DNA of 64,000 nt from Enterococcus plantarum (GTDB lineage Bacteria; Bacillota; Bacilli; Lactobacillales; Enterococcaceae), in assembly GCF_001730295.1 (NCBI RefSeq), contig NZ_MIKA01000003.1, forward strand, positions 49,549-113,548, given 5' to 3'. Shown piece by piece: positions 1-11,200 of the stretch (its first letter is position 1; each line of letters starts with the position of its first letter). A model generated the notes under the pieces. The model was given only the letters and a program-made list of their open reading frames with translations. It searched no databases and was not told the DNA's origin. A program made the position numbers and the translations under genes.

Positions 1-1126
1 TATGATTAGTGAATCTTCGTTATTTCGAAAGATAAAAGAGTTAAATTTAATAGTAAAAGAATTTGATCTTAAAATTCGTAATGGTCAGCTAAAAGGGGAA
101 GAGTTGCAAATCCGCTATTTTTATTTTCAAATTTATTGGTTTTTGACGCCTTATGATGTACATCAAGAAAAAACATTGACCATTCAAAATGCAAGAATCA
201 TTGAAGCACTCGAAAAAGCTTTATCGCTTTCTTTTGAAGAACAAGGCAAATTGAAGATTAGTTTGTGGCTGACGATCAGTAAAAAAAGAATTGCGGTACA
301 GCCGAAAGAGTACAAAGGATTATCTAGTAAGAGTCAGGGATACGAACAGGATCCTTTTTTTAAAACATTGCGCTCTTTTGTTTTGCGTTTCTTTAGCCGC
401 TATCCACTTGAAATCGATGAAGAAGAAAGCCTATTGCATTATATTTTTTTAATGAGTATGTCCGTTTTGGCTGAATCGGATTTCGCTGAGTATAGTTTGA
501 TTCGAGGTAGACGTACACCGACTTCATTAGCGGATACATTCGTGTTGGAGCATGTGATTTTATATTATCGGCCAAAAAAATTTTTCCCGGATCTGGAGAA
601 AAAAATCTTCTATTATTTTTCTCAAATTCATAGTCGGCTCTATTTTTTTAAAGGAGAGTTGGAGTTATTTGATCGCGAGAATATTTGGCAGAAAGAACAA
701 AGTCTTTCCAGTCATCAGTTGGCAGACTTCTCCCGTGTGCTTTTAGATAAAAGTTTGGAATGTTTTGATCGTCATTATGAAAAAGGCAATAGCTTACATG
801 AATGGTCGTTAGTGAAATATCTTAGTGTGCTGGCAATTATTGATTTTGACATTGTTGGTGAAACTCGAATTGGAATCGATTTAAAGATGGACCACTTATA
901 TAAAGAAGTTATGACGCAAGTATTGGTTTTGAGTTTGAAGAATTTAAATGGCTTAACGATTGAAACTTACAATGCCCAAAAAAGCTATGATTTGATGATC
1001 ACAAATGTTATGAAGCCGAATGTATATCGTTCAGTAAAGGAAGTATACGTGTTATCCGAGTTAGGCTCAACTTACGATATCAATCAAATTAGGAAGAAAA
1101 TCAGAGCATTACACAATAAAAGATGA
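1..1126 (+). CDS. Mga/AtxA-family transcriptional regulator, 5' end cut by window
   Basis: The visible 374 residues lack an N-terminal winged-helix start. They open in what looks like the second Mga helix-turn-helix region (pattern SESSLFRKIKELN, then GQLKGEELQIRYFYFQ), typical of the middle of Mga-like regulators. The rest is the long helical, PRD/EIIB-like part of such proteins. The ATG at base 2 is therefore probably internal and the gene most likely begins upstream of the window. A strong terminator follows directly. The position just upstream of glpK suggests, but does not prove, a role in glycerol or neighbouring gene control. The family is recognised from overall pattern only, and the exact target is unknown. 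Confidence 0.7.
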   Translation, partial: MISESSLFRKIKELNLIVKEFDLKIRNGQLKGEELQIRYFYFQIYWFLTPYDVHQEKTLTIQNARIIEALEKALSLSFEEQGKLKISLWLTISKKRIAVQPKEYKGLSSKSQGYEQDPFFKTLRSFVLRFFSRYPLEIDEEESLLHYIFLMSMSVLAESDFAEYSLIRGRRTPTSLADTFVLEHVILYYRPKKFFPDLEKKIFYYFSQIHSRLYFFKGELELFDRENIWQKEQSLSSHQLADFSRVLLDKSLECFDRHYEKGNSLHEWSLVKYLSVLAIIDFDIVGETRIGIDLKMDHLYKEVMTQVLVLSLKNLNGLTIETYNAQKSYDLMITNVMKPNVYRSVKEVYVLSELGSTYDINQIRKKIRALHNKR

Positions 1127-1135
1127 ATTGAGTGA

Positions 1136-1182
1136 AAAAGCCCAAAAACCAAAAGAGTGCGTTGTTTTGGTTTGGGCTTTTC
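1136..1182 (+). terminator. Rho-independent terminator after the Mga-like gene
   Basis: A long hairpin (AAAAGCCCAAAAACC paired with GGTTTGGGCTTTT, small bulge) begins about 10 bases after the regulator's stop and ends in a T-rich stretch. It separates the regulator from the glp operon. Confidence 0.85.
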
Positions 1183-1284
1183 GTCGATAGGACAAAGAAA
1201 GAAGCAAAAACCTTCAATTATTTTTGAAATAAAAAAAAATATGACATTTTTAGGAAACGATTTGCGATTATTATTAATATATAA

Positions 1285-1299
1285 AATAAAACGTTTTCA
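1285..1299 (+). promoter_or_regulatory. Candidate cre (CcpA) site upstream of glpK
   Basis: The 15-mer centred on the CG at 1292-1293 (ATAAAACGTTTTCA) fits the Gram-positive cre consensus WTGNAARCGNWWNCA at all but two positions. It lies about 70 bases before the glpK start. Carbon catabolite repression of glycerol genes through CcpA is established in related bacteria. The site here is a pattern match only. Confidence 0.45.
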
Positions 1300-1350
1300 T
1301 TACGGGGTTTATTTATCAGCCGAAGCTAAACAAGCCCACTACGCTTTTAA

Positions 1351-2877
<1,527 letters not shown>

Positions 2878-2894
2878 GGGAAGAAGTGAGTGGT

Positions 2895-4730
2895 ATGTCA
2901 TTTTCAATCAAAACAAGACAAACATCTATTGAAAAGATGAAGTCTGAAGAATTAGATTTATTGATCATTGGCGGTGGTATTACAGGTGCGGGCGTCGCCC
3001 TACAAGCAAGCGCTTCTGGTATGAAAACAGGGTTGATCGAAATGCAAGATTTTGCCGAAGGAACGTCTTCTCGCTCAACGAAATTAGTCCATGGCGGGAT
3101 TCGTTATTTGAAAAATTTTGATGTAGAAGTTGTGGCGGACACGGTACAAGAACGTGCTGTCGTTCAAGCGATAGCGCCTCACATTCCAAAGCCAGACCCA
3201 ATGCTTTTACCGATTTATGATGAGCCCAAAGCAACGTTTAATATGTTTTCTGTCAAAGTTGCAATGGATTTATATGACCGCTTGGCGAATGTGATCGGTA
3301 CAAAATATGAAAATTATACGTTAACAAAAGAGGAAGTGTTAAAACGGGAACCGCAATTAAAAAGTGAGGGGCTACAAGGTGGCGGTGTTTACCTCGATTT
3401 TAGAAATAACGATGCTCGTCTTGTTATCGAAAATATCAAACGGGCGGCTTCTGATGATGGTTTGATGGTCAGCAAAGTCAAAGCGGTAGGCTTTATTCAA
3501 AATGAGCATGGTAAAATCGTTGGCGTAAAAGCAGAAGACTTGCTGACGGGTGAACAGTTTGACATCAAAGCAAAAATTGTTATCAATACGACGGGACCTT
3601 GGTCTGATAAAGTGCGAGGTTTAGATACAAAAGAAAATGTAGTGCCGCAAATGCGTCCGACAAAAGGGGTCCATCTTGTTGTAGACAATAGCAAATTACA
3701 CGTACCACAACCAACTTATTTTGATACAGGTAAACATGATGGTCGGATGGTCTTCGTTGTTCCTAGAGAAAAGAAAACGTATTTTGGCACGACGGATACA
3801 GATTATACTGGGGATTATGAACATCCTACTGTTACACAAGAAGATGTCGATTACTTGTTGGAAATCGTCAATAGCCATTATCCTAAAGCCAATGTGACTA
3901 TAGACGATATTGAAGCAAGCTGGGCAGGCCTTAGACCACTGATTTCAGAAAATGGTGGATCGGATTACAACGGTGGTAATAATGGCAAAGTTTCTGATGA
4001 AAGCTTCGATCAAGTAATTGAGATTGTTGATAGGTATAAACATCAACAAGCAACGCGTTTTGATGTTGAAAATGTATTGAATCACTTAGAAGAATCACTA
4101 GCTGAAAGCAAAGAAAACCCTTCAGCAGTTTCTCGTGGCAGTTTGTTGGAACGCTCAGAGGATGGTTTACTGACATTGTCAGGAGGGAAAATCACAGATT
4201 ATCGTAAAATGGCGGAAGGGGCATTGAAAGAGATTCAACGAATTTTGAAAGAAGAATTTAATCGTGACGTTCAGTTGATTGATTCTAAAACATACCCTGT
4301 TTCTGGCGGAAATCTTAATGTGGCAAATGTTGAAGAAGAACTAACTAATCTTGCGAAAATCGGTGTAGAAAAAGGGGTGGATCAAGAAGAATCTGAGTAT
4401 CTAGCTCACTTATACGGTTCAAATGTAACCGAACTATTTGAAAAAATTGCTACGACTGAACCAGTAACAGGGTTAAGTTTAGCTGAAACATTGGCGCTCC
4501 ATTATGCGTTGGATAATGAGATGATACTGACACCAGCAGATTATCTTGTCCGTAGAACGAACCACTTATTATTCATGAGAGATACACTGGATGAAGTCAA
4601 ACGAGGGGTTATTTCTGAAATGAGTCATTATTATAATTGGACCGAAAAACAACTAGAAGACTACACAACTGAATTAAATCAATTGATTGCCGAATCTGAT
4701 TTGAGTGCATTGAAAGAAGGGAAGAAGTAA
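2895..4730 (+). CDS. glpO: Alpha-glycerophosphate oxidase (FAD-dependent, H2O2-forming)
   Basis: The enzyme oxidises glycerol-3-phosphate to dihydroxyacetone phosphate, using O2 and releasing H2O2. The dinucleotide-binding motif IIGGGITGAG lies near residue 25, and the DAO-family region SSRSTKLVHGGIRYLK follows. At about 611 residues it matches the longer enterococcal/streptococcal GlpO rather than short GlpD. An in-frame GTG at 2886 is possible, but the ATG at 2895 has the better-spaced RBS (agggaagaag) and gives the usual MSFS start. It lies between glpK and glpF and ends one base before glpF. Expected to be peripheral at the membrane or cytosolic. Confidence 0.95.
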   Translation: MSFSIKTRQTSIEKMKSEELDLLIIGGGITGAGVALQASASGMKTGLIEMQDFAEGTSSRSTKLVHGGIRYLKNFDVEVVADTVQERAVVQAIAPHIPKPDPMLLPIYDEPKATFNMFSVKVAMDLYDRLANVIGTKYENYTLTKEEVLKREPQLKSEGLQGGGVYLDFRNNDARLVIENIKRAASDDGLMVSKVKAVGFIQNEHGKIVGVKAEDLLTGEQFDIKAKIVINTTGPWSDKVRGLDTKENVVPQMRPTKGVHLVVDNSKLHVPQPTYFDTGKHDGRMVFVVPREKKTYFGTTDTDYTGDYEHPTVTQEDVDYLLEIVNSHYPKANVTIDDIEASWAGLRPLISENGGSDYNGGNNGKVSDESFDQVIEIVDRYKHQQATRFDVENVLNHLEESLAESKENPSAVSRGSLLERSEDGLLTLSGGKITDYRKMAEGALKEIQRILKEEFNRDVQLIDSKTYPVSGGNLNVANVEEELTNLAKIGVEKGVDQEESEYLAHLYGSNVTELFEKIATTEPVTGLSLAETLALHYALDNEMILTPADYLVRRTNHLLFMRDTLDEVKRGVISEMSHYYNWTEKQLEDYTTELNQLIAESDLSALKEGKK

Positions 4731-4731
4731 A

Positions 4732-5451
4732 ATGGATACTTCAAATATGACACAGATTTTCAGTGAGTTTTTAGGGACGATGATATTGATTCTTTTAGGA
4801 GACGGTGTTTGTGCCGGAGTTAATTTAAAGAAAAGTAAAGCCGCAGGATCTGGATGGATCGTGATTGCGTTTGGTTGGGCAATGGCAGTAACAATTGCAG
4901 TATACGTTGCAGGCTATATGGGACCTGCTCACTTGAATCCAGCAGTGACGGTTGCGATGGCAATGGCGGGAAGTTTTGAATGGAGCTTAGTTGTACCGTT
5001 TATTTTAGCGCAAGTACTAGGAGCAGTTCTAGGAGCTGTTTTAGTTTGGTTAGCCTACTTACCACACTGGCAAGTAACAAAAGATCAAGGAGCGATTTTA
5101 GGGACGTTCGCTACAAGTCCTGCGATTCGTAATTATCCAGCGAATATGGTAACGGAAGTGATTGGAACATTTGTTTTAGTGTTAGGTTTACTGTCATTTT
5201 CACAACACAATTTTACAGACGGGTTAAATCCATTAGTTGTAGGAGCGTTGATTTTGTCGATTGGTTTATCTCTAGGTGGACCTACAGGATATGCGATCAA
5301 TCCTGCGCGTGATTTTGGTCCTCGTTTGGCACATCAAATTTTGCCGATTTCAACTAAAGGAGAATCGGATTGGCGTTATTCATGGGTTCCAATCCTTGGA
5401 CCTTTAGTCGGTGCGGTAGTGGCTTCTGGTGTTTATATGTTGATGGTTTGA
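4732..5451 (+). CDS. glpF: Glycerol uptake facilitator (aquaglyceroporin)
   Basis: A 239-aa MIP-family channel for passive glycerol entry. Both half-pore motifs are visible, HLNPAVTVAM and YAINPARDFGPR, the latter with the Arg of the selectivity filter and the Asp typical of glycerol-conducting members. Six membrane helices are expected. It starts one base after the glpO stop and closes the glp operon. A modular repeat and a terminator follow. Confidence 0.95.
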   Translation: MDTSNMTQIFSEFLGTMILILLGDGVCAGVNLKKSKAAGSGWIVIAFGWAMAVTIAVYVAGYMGPAHLNPAVTVAMAMAGSFEWSLVVPFILAQVLGAVLGAVLVWLAYLPHWQVTKDQGAILGTFATSPAIRNYPANMVTEVIGTFVLVLGLLSFSQHNFTDGLNPLVVGALILSIGLSLGGPTGYAINPARDFGPRLAHQILPISTKGESDWRYSWVPILGPLVGAVVASGVYMLMV

Positions 5452-5470
5452 TTTTTATTGTAAGTTTACG

Positions 5471-5530
5471 AGAGGTTGGGACAGAAGCTTATTTCCGAAG
5501 AGATTGCTTCTGCTCCCACCGTTTATTCAA
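5471..5530 (+). repeat. Dispersed intergenic repeat, copy A (core module)
   Basis: The block opens with gagaggttgggacagaagc and ends with gcttctgctcccaccgttta. The two ends are partly complementary (GGGACAGAAGC with GCTTCTGCTCCC). The same core recurs at 17371 (minus), 28659, 49136 and 59556. It sits 20 bases past glpF, in the same orientation as the operon. Confidence 0.8.
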
Positions 5531-5536
5531 ATTCCT

Positions 5537-5582
5537 TGAGGGTGAAGATGGCTTGTAGAGGTATCTCCTACCCTCTTTTTTT
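5537..5582 (+). terminator. Terminator of the glp operon
   Basis: GAGGGT at 5537 pairs with ACCCTC, followed by seven T residues. It lies immediately after repeat copy A. Confidence 0.65.
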
Positions 5583-5765
5583 GTTGGGTTGATTAGGACA
5601 ACATTAATTTTAGTGTGAAAAAACAAATATTTTATTTACAAGAGGGCTGTTTTTTTGTACCCTTAAATAGGATTGAGGTGACAAAGAGTATTACAATCGA
5701 TTTTTCTATTTTTTAGTCAAGATTGAACGAGCGTAATCAGCTTCTAAAATAAAGGAGGAACAGGT

Positions 5766-7493
5766 GTGTCCTATCAAGAAATGTTATTTCCTTTTCTCGG
5801 AGGATTAGGGATTTTTCTATTTGGTATGAAGTATATGGGGGATGGTCTGCAGAAGTCTGCAGGTGATTCGTTACGGGAAATTTTGAACACTTTTACATCG
5901 ACACCGCTCAGGTCTGTATTGGCAGGCATGATTGTTACAGCAATTATTCAAAGTAGTTCGGGGACTACAGTTTTAACAGTGGGATTGGTCAGTGTAGGGT
6001 TCATGTCGTTGCGCCAAGCTATCGGGGTGATCATGGGAGCAAATGTGGGAACGACAGTGACGGCTTTTATCATTGGGTTCAATTTGAGTTCGTATTCGTT
6101 GCCGATCATTGGTGTAGGTTCTATTTTACTGTTTTTCTCAAAAAGAGAACGAATCAATAATGTGGGGCAAATTTTGTTTGGTTTTGGTTGTCTATTTTAT
6201 GGACTAAAGCTAATGGGTGAAGGAATGGCGCCATTGAGTACGTTACCTCAGTTTGCGGATTTAATGGTGGATGTTTCACATCATCCTATTTTAGGCGTAG
6301 GGATCGGAACTATACTTACGATGGTCTTGCAAAGTTCAAGTGCAACGATCGGAATTTTACAACAATTATACAGTCAAGGGAGTCTAGCAATTGAAGCAGT
6401 TTTACCAATTTTGTTTGGAGATAATATCGGTACAACTATCACTGCCGTCATTGCAGCATTAGGTGTCAGTCTTGCTGCTAAGCGTACAGCAGCATCACAT
6501 GTGATATTTAATTTAGTGGGTGCCGTTATTTTTACAACATTGCTGACACCATTTACAGCGGTGGTTGTGCGTCTATCCAGTTGGCTCGAGTTAAAACCTG
6601 CAATGCAAATTGCTTTTGCCCACGGGTTATTTAATATTTCTAATTTATTGATCCAATTTTGGTTTATTGATAAAATCGAGTGGCTTGTGCGGAAAATGAT
6701 TCCTGGCAAGGATAAAAGTATTGATTTTAAACCATCTAATCTGAATGAATCGATTATTCAAAATTCAGCTACATTAGCATTGAATCAAGCGAAAATCGAA
6801 CTACTTCAAATGGGCGAGTATGTTTTAGGGGCCTTTGAAGCAACAAAATCTTATTATGCAAAACAAGACAGTATCGATAAGGAAAATGCGAGCCAGTATG
6901 AGACTGCGATCAATGATACGGACAATCGCTTAACAGAATACTTGGTGCAACTGTCGGCAACGGAGCTAACGATTTCTGAGAGTCATGAACAAACAATGAT
7001 GTTAGAGTTAACAAAGGATTTAGAACGAATTGGCGATCATTGTCGTAATATTATTCAAAATCTCAATGAAGCGATTCATCTTGAAAAGAGGCAAAAAGCC
7101 AAAGAGAAAAAAGCAGGTAAAGTTTCCGAGCGTGAGACACTGATTTTATATGATGAAGATGTGGTAGATTTATTTGAAAAAGTTCTTAAAAATATTCGAG
7201 ATTCTTTAATCGTCTTTGAAAACGATGATAAAGAAATGGCAGCTCACATGTTAAGTCGAGAAAAACAAATTGATCAGATGGTCAAAATGCTGCGCAAAAA
7301 ATATATTTCTATTATGAATAGTGGAAAAGGTCGTGCGGCTGATGGTGTTTTGTTTATTGATATCGCATCTAATCTAGAGAGAATGAGCGATCGAACGATT
7401 CATATGGCTAAATATGTTTTAGGCGAACGGTATGGAACAGAGGAAATTGTTGTCGATCAGTCGATTAATCCAGTGATTACACTTCAAACATAA
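5766..7493 (+). CDS. Na/Pi cotransporter family protein with PhoU-like tail
   Basis: A 575-aa membrane protein with two Na/Pi-cotransporter repeats, each carrying the QSSS signature (IIQSSSGTTVLT near residue 62 and VLQSSSATIGIL near residue 190). The last roughly 220 residues are a soluble helical domain with LTKDLERIGDHCRNI and ASNLERMSDRTIHMAKYV, the PhoU-like pattern. The likely role is Na+-coupled phosphate import. The start is GTG at 5766 after a strong aaaggagg. It is monocistronic, with a terminator 6 bases after the stop. Confidence 0.9.
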   Translation: MSYQEMLFPFLGGLGIFLFGMKYMGDGLQKSAGDSLREILNTFTSTPLRSVLAGMIVTAIIQSSSGTTVLTVGLVSVGFMSLRQAIGVIMGANVGTTVTAFIIGFNLSSYSLPIIGVGSILLFFSKRERINNVGQILFGFGCLFYGLKLMGEGMAPLSTLPQFADLMVDVSHHPILGVGIGTILTMVLQSSSATIGILQQLYSQGSLAIEAVLPILFGDNIGTTITAVIAALGVSLAAKRTAASHVIFNLVGAVIFTTLLTPFTAVVVRLSSWLELKPAMQIAFAHGLFNISNLLIQFWFIDKIEWLVRKMIPGKDKSIDFKPSNLNESIIQNSATLALNQAKIELLQMGEYVLGAFEATKSYYAKQDSIDKENASQYETAINDTDNRLTEYLVQLSATELTISESHEQTMMLELTKDLERIGDHCRNIIQNLNEAIHLEKRQKAKEKKAGKVSERETLILYDEDVVDLFEKVLKNIRDSLIVFENDDKEMAAHMLSREKQIDQMVKMLRKKYISIMNSGKGRAADGVLFIDIASNLERMSDRTIHMAKYVLGERYGTEEIVVDQSINPVITLQT

Positions 7494-7498
7494 GAATA

Positions 7499-7545
7499 AA
7501 AAAGCCTTTATGATCCTATTTTGATGATCATAAAGGTTTTTTTCA
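7499..7545 (+). terminator. Terminator after the Na/Pi cotransporter
   Basis: A 15-bp stem (AAGCCTTTATGATC with GATCATAAAGG) is followed by seven Ts. Confidence 0.9.
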
Positions 7546-7682
7546 GTTTTAATCGATTGAATGTTCATCAGTTGCACCTTTCAACATCTATAACATAATA
7601 AAAAAAGAAAATGCACATTTGACTACTTCATTTAATCAGAATACTTTATAATAAATAGTATCAATTGAGAAGAGGTAAGAGT

Positions 7683-8615
7683 ATGAAACACAACACTTTT
7701 TTGTCATCCGATCAAAAAACAATGAGTCATTTTGTCTGTTGGGAGCCTACATGCGAGGCAATCGGAACTGTACAAATCATTCATGGAATGGCAGAATATA
7801 TCGAACGTTATCATGATTTTGCGAAGTATTTAAATGATGTGGGTTTTGTTGTAGTCGGTCATGATCATTTAGGCCACGGGGAGTCTGTTCTACATGATCA
7901 GCCAAAACATGGCTACTTCGGAAAAGGAGAGCCTGTAACGTTTGTTTTAGATGATATTCATCAGGTCGAAGAATGGATTGGAGAAAACTTTCCGAATTTA
8001 CCACATTTTATGTTAGGCCACAGTATGGGTTCATTTGCGTTACGTAATTATTTACAATTGTATAGATCTGAAATCAGCGGAGCTATTTTTATGGGAACAG
8101 GTAAAAATGCTGCCATGTTGTCTGTAGCTTTGTCTTTAACAAAAGGGTTAAATCTAACGGCGCCAGAAAAACAAAATAAATGGCTGGATCATATGGCTTT
8201 TGGTTCTTTTAGTAAGCAATTTCCAGAAGAGAGTCGTTTCAATTGGTTAAGCCGAAATCAAGAAAATGTAAAAGAATATGAAAATGATCCATTAACTGGT
8301 TTTACGTTCACAAATAATGGTTTTTATACCTTATTCCGTTTAGTTGATGGAGCGAATCGTGAAGGTTGGGCACAGAATATCGATCAGGATTTACCCATTT
8401 TAGTGATTAGTGGTGAGCAAGATCCAGTAGGAGATTTTGGCAAAGGACCTAGAAAAGTGGCAAAAGAATTAGACGAAGCAGGAATCAAAGATGTTTCGCT
8501 CGTGTTATTTGCAGAATTGCGTCATGAAATTTTACTAGAAAATGAAAAAACTGAGGTCTATAAAGCAATCGGCGCTTGGCTGCAAAAAAGACTTGATGCA
8601 GATATAAAAGACTAG
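7683..8615 (+). CDS. Alpha/beta hydrolase, monoacylglycerol lipase/lysophospholipase type
   Basis: A 310-aa serine hydrolase. The nucleophile elbow GHSMGS is visible around residue 114, and the early segment IHGMAEYIERYHDFAKYL followed by VVGHDHLGHGES is the classic Hydrolase_4 pattern (oxyanion region). The acidic residue is probably in ISGEQDPVGDFG and the histidine in ELRHEILLE. No signal peptide is seen, so it should be cytosolic. An upstream in-frame TTG exists, but the ATG at 7683 has the RBS agaagagg. It probably hydrolyses acyl esters; the substrate is not determinable. Confidence 0.85.
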   Translation: MKHNTFLSSDQKTMSHFVCWEPTCEAIGTVQIIHGMAEYIERYHDFAKYLNDVGFVVVGHDHLGHGESVLHDQPKHGYFGKGEPVTFVLDDIHQVEEWIGENFPNLPHFMLGHSMGSFALRNYLQLYRSEISGAIFMGTGKNAAMLSVALSLTKGLNLTAPEKQNKWLDHMAFGSFSKQFPEESRFNWLSRNQENVKEYENDPLTGFTFTNNGFYTLFRLVDGANREGWAQNIDQDLPILVISGEQDPVGDFGKGPRKVAKELDEAGIKDVSLVLFAELRHEILLENEKTEVYKAIGAWLQKRLDADIKD

Positions 8616-8718
8616 AAATCTGTTTGCTATTTAGTGGGTTTTTCTATAAACTACAAGGGAAGGTTAAAAAGATATAGGCGTTATAAATCAAAGCGATTTA
8701 CTGTGTGGAGGGATGAAC

Positions 8719-9258
8719 GTGGAAAAAGAACGATTGAGGAAACTAGGTTTAGCAAACTTAAAATGGCTTCACGAGCACCCAATACTAAAAGAGCAAAAAG
8801 AACAAGAGATCAGTCAAGCATTATTCAATGATCCTTATTGGCAGAATGCAGAAACCATCGCGATTACTAAACCACTAGACTTTGAATTTAATACACATCT
8901 TTTACTTGAAAAAGGCTGGTTGGAAGGGAAAAATATGTTAATGCCGATTGCTGGTAGTAAGCGACAGTTGACGTTTCATTCTGTAACGACTGATACGAAA
9001 TTCAAAAAGTCAGCATTTGGTGTGGCTGAACCTATTTCGGCACCTGTTGTATCTGCTGAAAAAATCGATTTAGTCGTTGTACCTGGAATTGTATTTACAC
9101 ATGAGGGGTTTCGAATTGGTTTTGGCGGTGGGTTTTACGATCGTTTCCTGCAACAGTATAAAGGGGAATCATGTAGTTTGGTCTTTAGTGAGCAGATGCA
9201 AGAACATTGGCAGGTAGAAACGTTTGATTTACCTGTAAAACGATTATTTATCAGCTAG
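8719..9258 (+). CDS. 5-formyltetrahydrofolate cyclo-ligase
   Basis: This enzyme of about 179 residues converts 5-formyl-THF to 5,10-methenyl-THF with ATP. The C-terminal signature GFGGGFYDRFL, preceded by DLVVVPGIVF, is diagnostic for the MTHFS family. The ATG at 8713 directly abuts the RBS ggaggg, so the GTG at 8719 (6-base spacing) is the more credible start. It heads a compact cluster with rhomboid, YqgQ and glucokinase, the same order as the Bacillus yqgN-yqgP-yqgQ-yqgK region. Confidence 0.93.
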   Translation: MEKERLRKLGLANLKWLHEHPILKEQKEQEISQALFNDPYWQNAETIAITKPLDFEFNTHLLLEKGWLEGKNMLMPIAGSKRQLTFHSVTTDTKFKKSAFGVAEPISAPVVSAEKIDLVVVPGIVFTHEGFRIGFGGGFYDRFLQQYKGESCSLVFSEQMQEHWQVETFDLPVKRLFIS

Positions 9259-9267
9259 GAGGAACTC

Positions 9268-9978
9268 ATGGATTATCAAACACAAATGAAATTAAAAAGA
9301 CTATTAAAACAACCACTCGTGACGTATCTGTTACTTGGCATCACTACAATCGTATTTTTAGGAATGGAACTGTCAGGTGGCTCAGAGAACAGTCAGGTTC
9401 TGATTCGTTGGGGTGCGATGTCTAGGGTAGAGATTCTTTATTTAGATCAATATTGGCGTTTATTCACACCGATGTTTTTGCATATCGGTTGGTTGCATTT
9501 TGTGGTAAATATGGTGACACTCTATTATGTAGGTTCACAAGTTGAGAGTATTTACGGTCACTGGCGTTATCTGCTCATTTATCTATTAAGTGGTGTGTCT
9601 GGAAATATTATTAGTTTTACGTTTGGTTCGCCAAACAGTATATCAGCAGGCGCTAGTACTGCTTTGTTTGGACTATTTGGAGCGTTTGTTATCTTAGGAC
9701 GTCATTTTAAAAATAATCCAGCAGTCTCATTTATGGTTCAGCGTTATGCAACATTTATTGGAATCAACTTGGTTTTTAACTTATTTAGCAGTTCGGTTGA
9801 TATCATGGGTCATATCGGTGGCTTGATTGGTGGGCTTTTGGTAGCATCTGCTTTAGCGGTACCCGATCGTTCAGAAGAGTTCAATATTCATGAACGGATC
9901 ATATCTGGCATCATTTTTGTATTTTTGTTGGGCGTTTGTCTAGTCTTGGGTTTTAAAAAATTCGGTTTACTTGTATAA
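9268..9978 (+). CDS. Rhomboid-family intramembrane serine protease
   Basis: A 236-aa polytopic membrane protease. The catalytic serine lies in GASTALFGLFGAF and the catalytic histidine in MGHIGGLIGGLL. The helix-1/loop-1 segment WRLFTPMFLHIGWLHFVVNM is the rhomboid WR/HxxxN pattern. Six or seven membrane helices are expected. A strong RBS (taggagg) is present, and the gene starts 9 bases after the folate enzyme. Substrates are not inferable. Confidence 0.92.
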   Translation: MDYQTQMKLKRLLKQPLVTYLLLGITTIVFLGMELSGGSENSQVLIRWGAMSRVEILYLDQYWRLFTPMFLHIGWLHFVVNMVTLYYVGSQVESIYGHWRYLLIYLLSGVSGNIISFTFGSPNSISAGASTALFGLFGAFVILGRHFKNNPAVSFMVQRYATFIGINLVFNLFSSSVDIMGHIGGLIGGLLVASALAVPDRSEEFNIHERIISGIIFVFLLGVCLVLGFKKFGLLV

Positions 9979-9994
9979 TAAGGAAGTGCATTTA

Positions 9995-10213
9995 ATGGAA
10001 ACGCTATATGATGTACAGCAGTTATTTAAACAATTCGGTATTTACATTTATGTAGGTGCAAGAATTTATGATATTGAGTTGATGATGATTGAATTGAAAA
10101 ATATTTACGAAGGTCACTTAATTGATAGAGACACGTATCTTCATGCGAGGAGTGTTTTGCAACGAGAACATCGAATTGAAGAAAGCAGAGCAACTGAGAA
10201 AGGAACCGAGTAA
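9995..10213 (+). CDS. YqgQ-like small protein (DUF910)
   Basis: A 72-aa soluble helical protein starting METLYDVQQLFKQFG and containing YDIELMMIELKNIYEGHLI, which matches the YqgQ/DUF910 family conserved next to glucokinase and rhomboid genes in Firmicutes. The in-frame TTG/ATG at 9971 overlaps the rhomboid gene. The ATG at 9995 follows aaggaag and is the expected start. The stop is immediately followed by the glucokinase ATG, so translational coupling is likely. Function is not established. Confidence 0.85.
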   Translation: METLYDVQQLFKQFGIYIYVGARIYDIELMMIELKNIYEGHLIDRDTYLHARSVLQREHRIEESRATEKGTE

Positions 10214-11185
10214 ATGGACAAGAAATTGATTGGGATTGATTTAGGCGGAACAACGATTAAGTTTGCGATTTTAACAACGGATGGAGATGTTCAGCAAAAG
10301 TGGAGTATTGAAACCAATATTCTGGATGAAGGACGTCATATCGTGCCGGATATCATCGAATCAATCAATCACCGAATCTCTCTTTATGAAATGAAACAGA
10401 AAGATTTTATCGGAATCGGCATGGGCACTCCAGGTAGTGTAGACATAAAAAAAGGAACAGTAATCGGAGCATACAATCTTAATTGGACAAAAAAACAAAA
10501 TGTAAAAGCACAAATTGAAGAAGCAACGGGTATTCCTTTTGTTTTAGATAATGATGCCAATGTGGCGGCTTTAGGTGAACGCTGGAAAGGTGCTGGGGAG
10601 AACAATCCTGATGTTGTTTTCATTACACTTGGAACGGGCGTTGGCGGCGGGATCATTGCAGAAGGTAACTTACTGCATGGTGTAAACGGCTGTGCTGGTG
10701 AAATTGGGCATGTAACGGTTGACCCTGGTGGTTTTGAATGTACATGTGGCAAACGTGGTTGTTTAGAAACTGTTTCTAGTGCAACGGGTGTTGTTCGAGT
10801 TGCTCGTCATATGTCAGAAGAATATGCAGGTGATTCTCAGTTGAAACAAGCAATCGATGATGGGCAAGATGTGTCAAGTAAAGATGTATTTGATTATGCC
10901 CAAGCAGATGATCCGTTTGCGTTGATGGTAGTGGATCGAGTATGTTATTTCTTAGGTCTTGCCATCGGAAACGTAGGAAATACCTTAAATCCGTCTAGTG
11001 TCGTAATTGGCGGTGGCGTTTCTGCAGCGGGTGAATTTTTACGCAGCCGTGTTCAAACTTATTTTGAAGAATTTACTTTCCCAGAAGTTCGAACTAGCAC
11101 GCAAGTCAAACTTGCTGTGTTAGGCAATGAAGCCGGAGTTATCGGTGCTGCCTCACTTGCATTACAATTCTCGGAGAAAGAGTAA
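10214..11185 (+). CDS. glcK: Glucokinase (ROK family)
   Basis: A 323-aa cytosolic kinase for glucose to glucose-6-phosphate. The ATP-binding DLGGTTIKFAIL is at the N terminus. LDNDANVAALGE carries the catalytic Asp, and GTGVGGGII with GEIGHV gives the sugar-binding region. The ROK zinc motif CTCGKRGCLE is intact. The length matches other Firmicute glucokinases. It abuts the YqgQ-like gene and is followed after 15 bases by the rhodanese-like gene, so one operon is likely. Confidence 0.95.
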   Translation: MDKKLIGIDLGGTTIKFAILTTDGDVQQKWSIETNILDEGRHIVPDIIESINHRISLYEMKQKDFIGIGMGTPGSVDIKKGTVIGAYNLNWTKKQNVKAQIEEATGIPFVLDNDANVAALGERWKGAGENNPDVVFITLGTGVGGGIIAEGNLLHGVNGCAGEIGHVTVDPGGFECTCGKRGCLETVSSATGVVRVARHMSEEYAGDSQLKQAIDDGQDVSSKDVFDYAQADDPFALMVVDRVCYFLGLAIGNVGNTLNPSSVVIGGGVSAAGEFLRSRVQTYFEEFTFPEVRTSTQVKLAVLGNEAGVIGAASLALQFSEKE

Positions 11186-11200
11186 GAAAGGGATTTTAGA

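Noticed and set aside
2980..3234. Minus-strand frames inside glpO and many other long genes
   Set aside because: They are antisense shadows of strongly supported genes, without RBS or family similarity.
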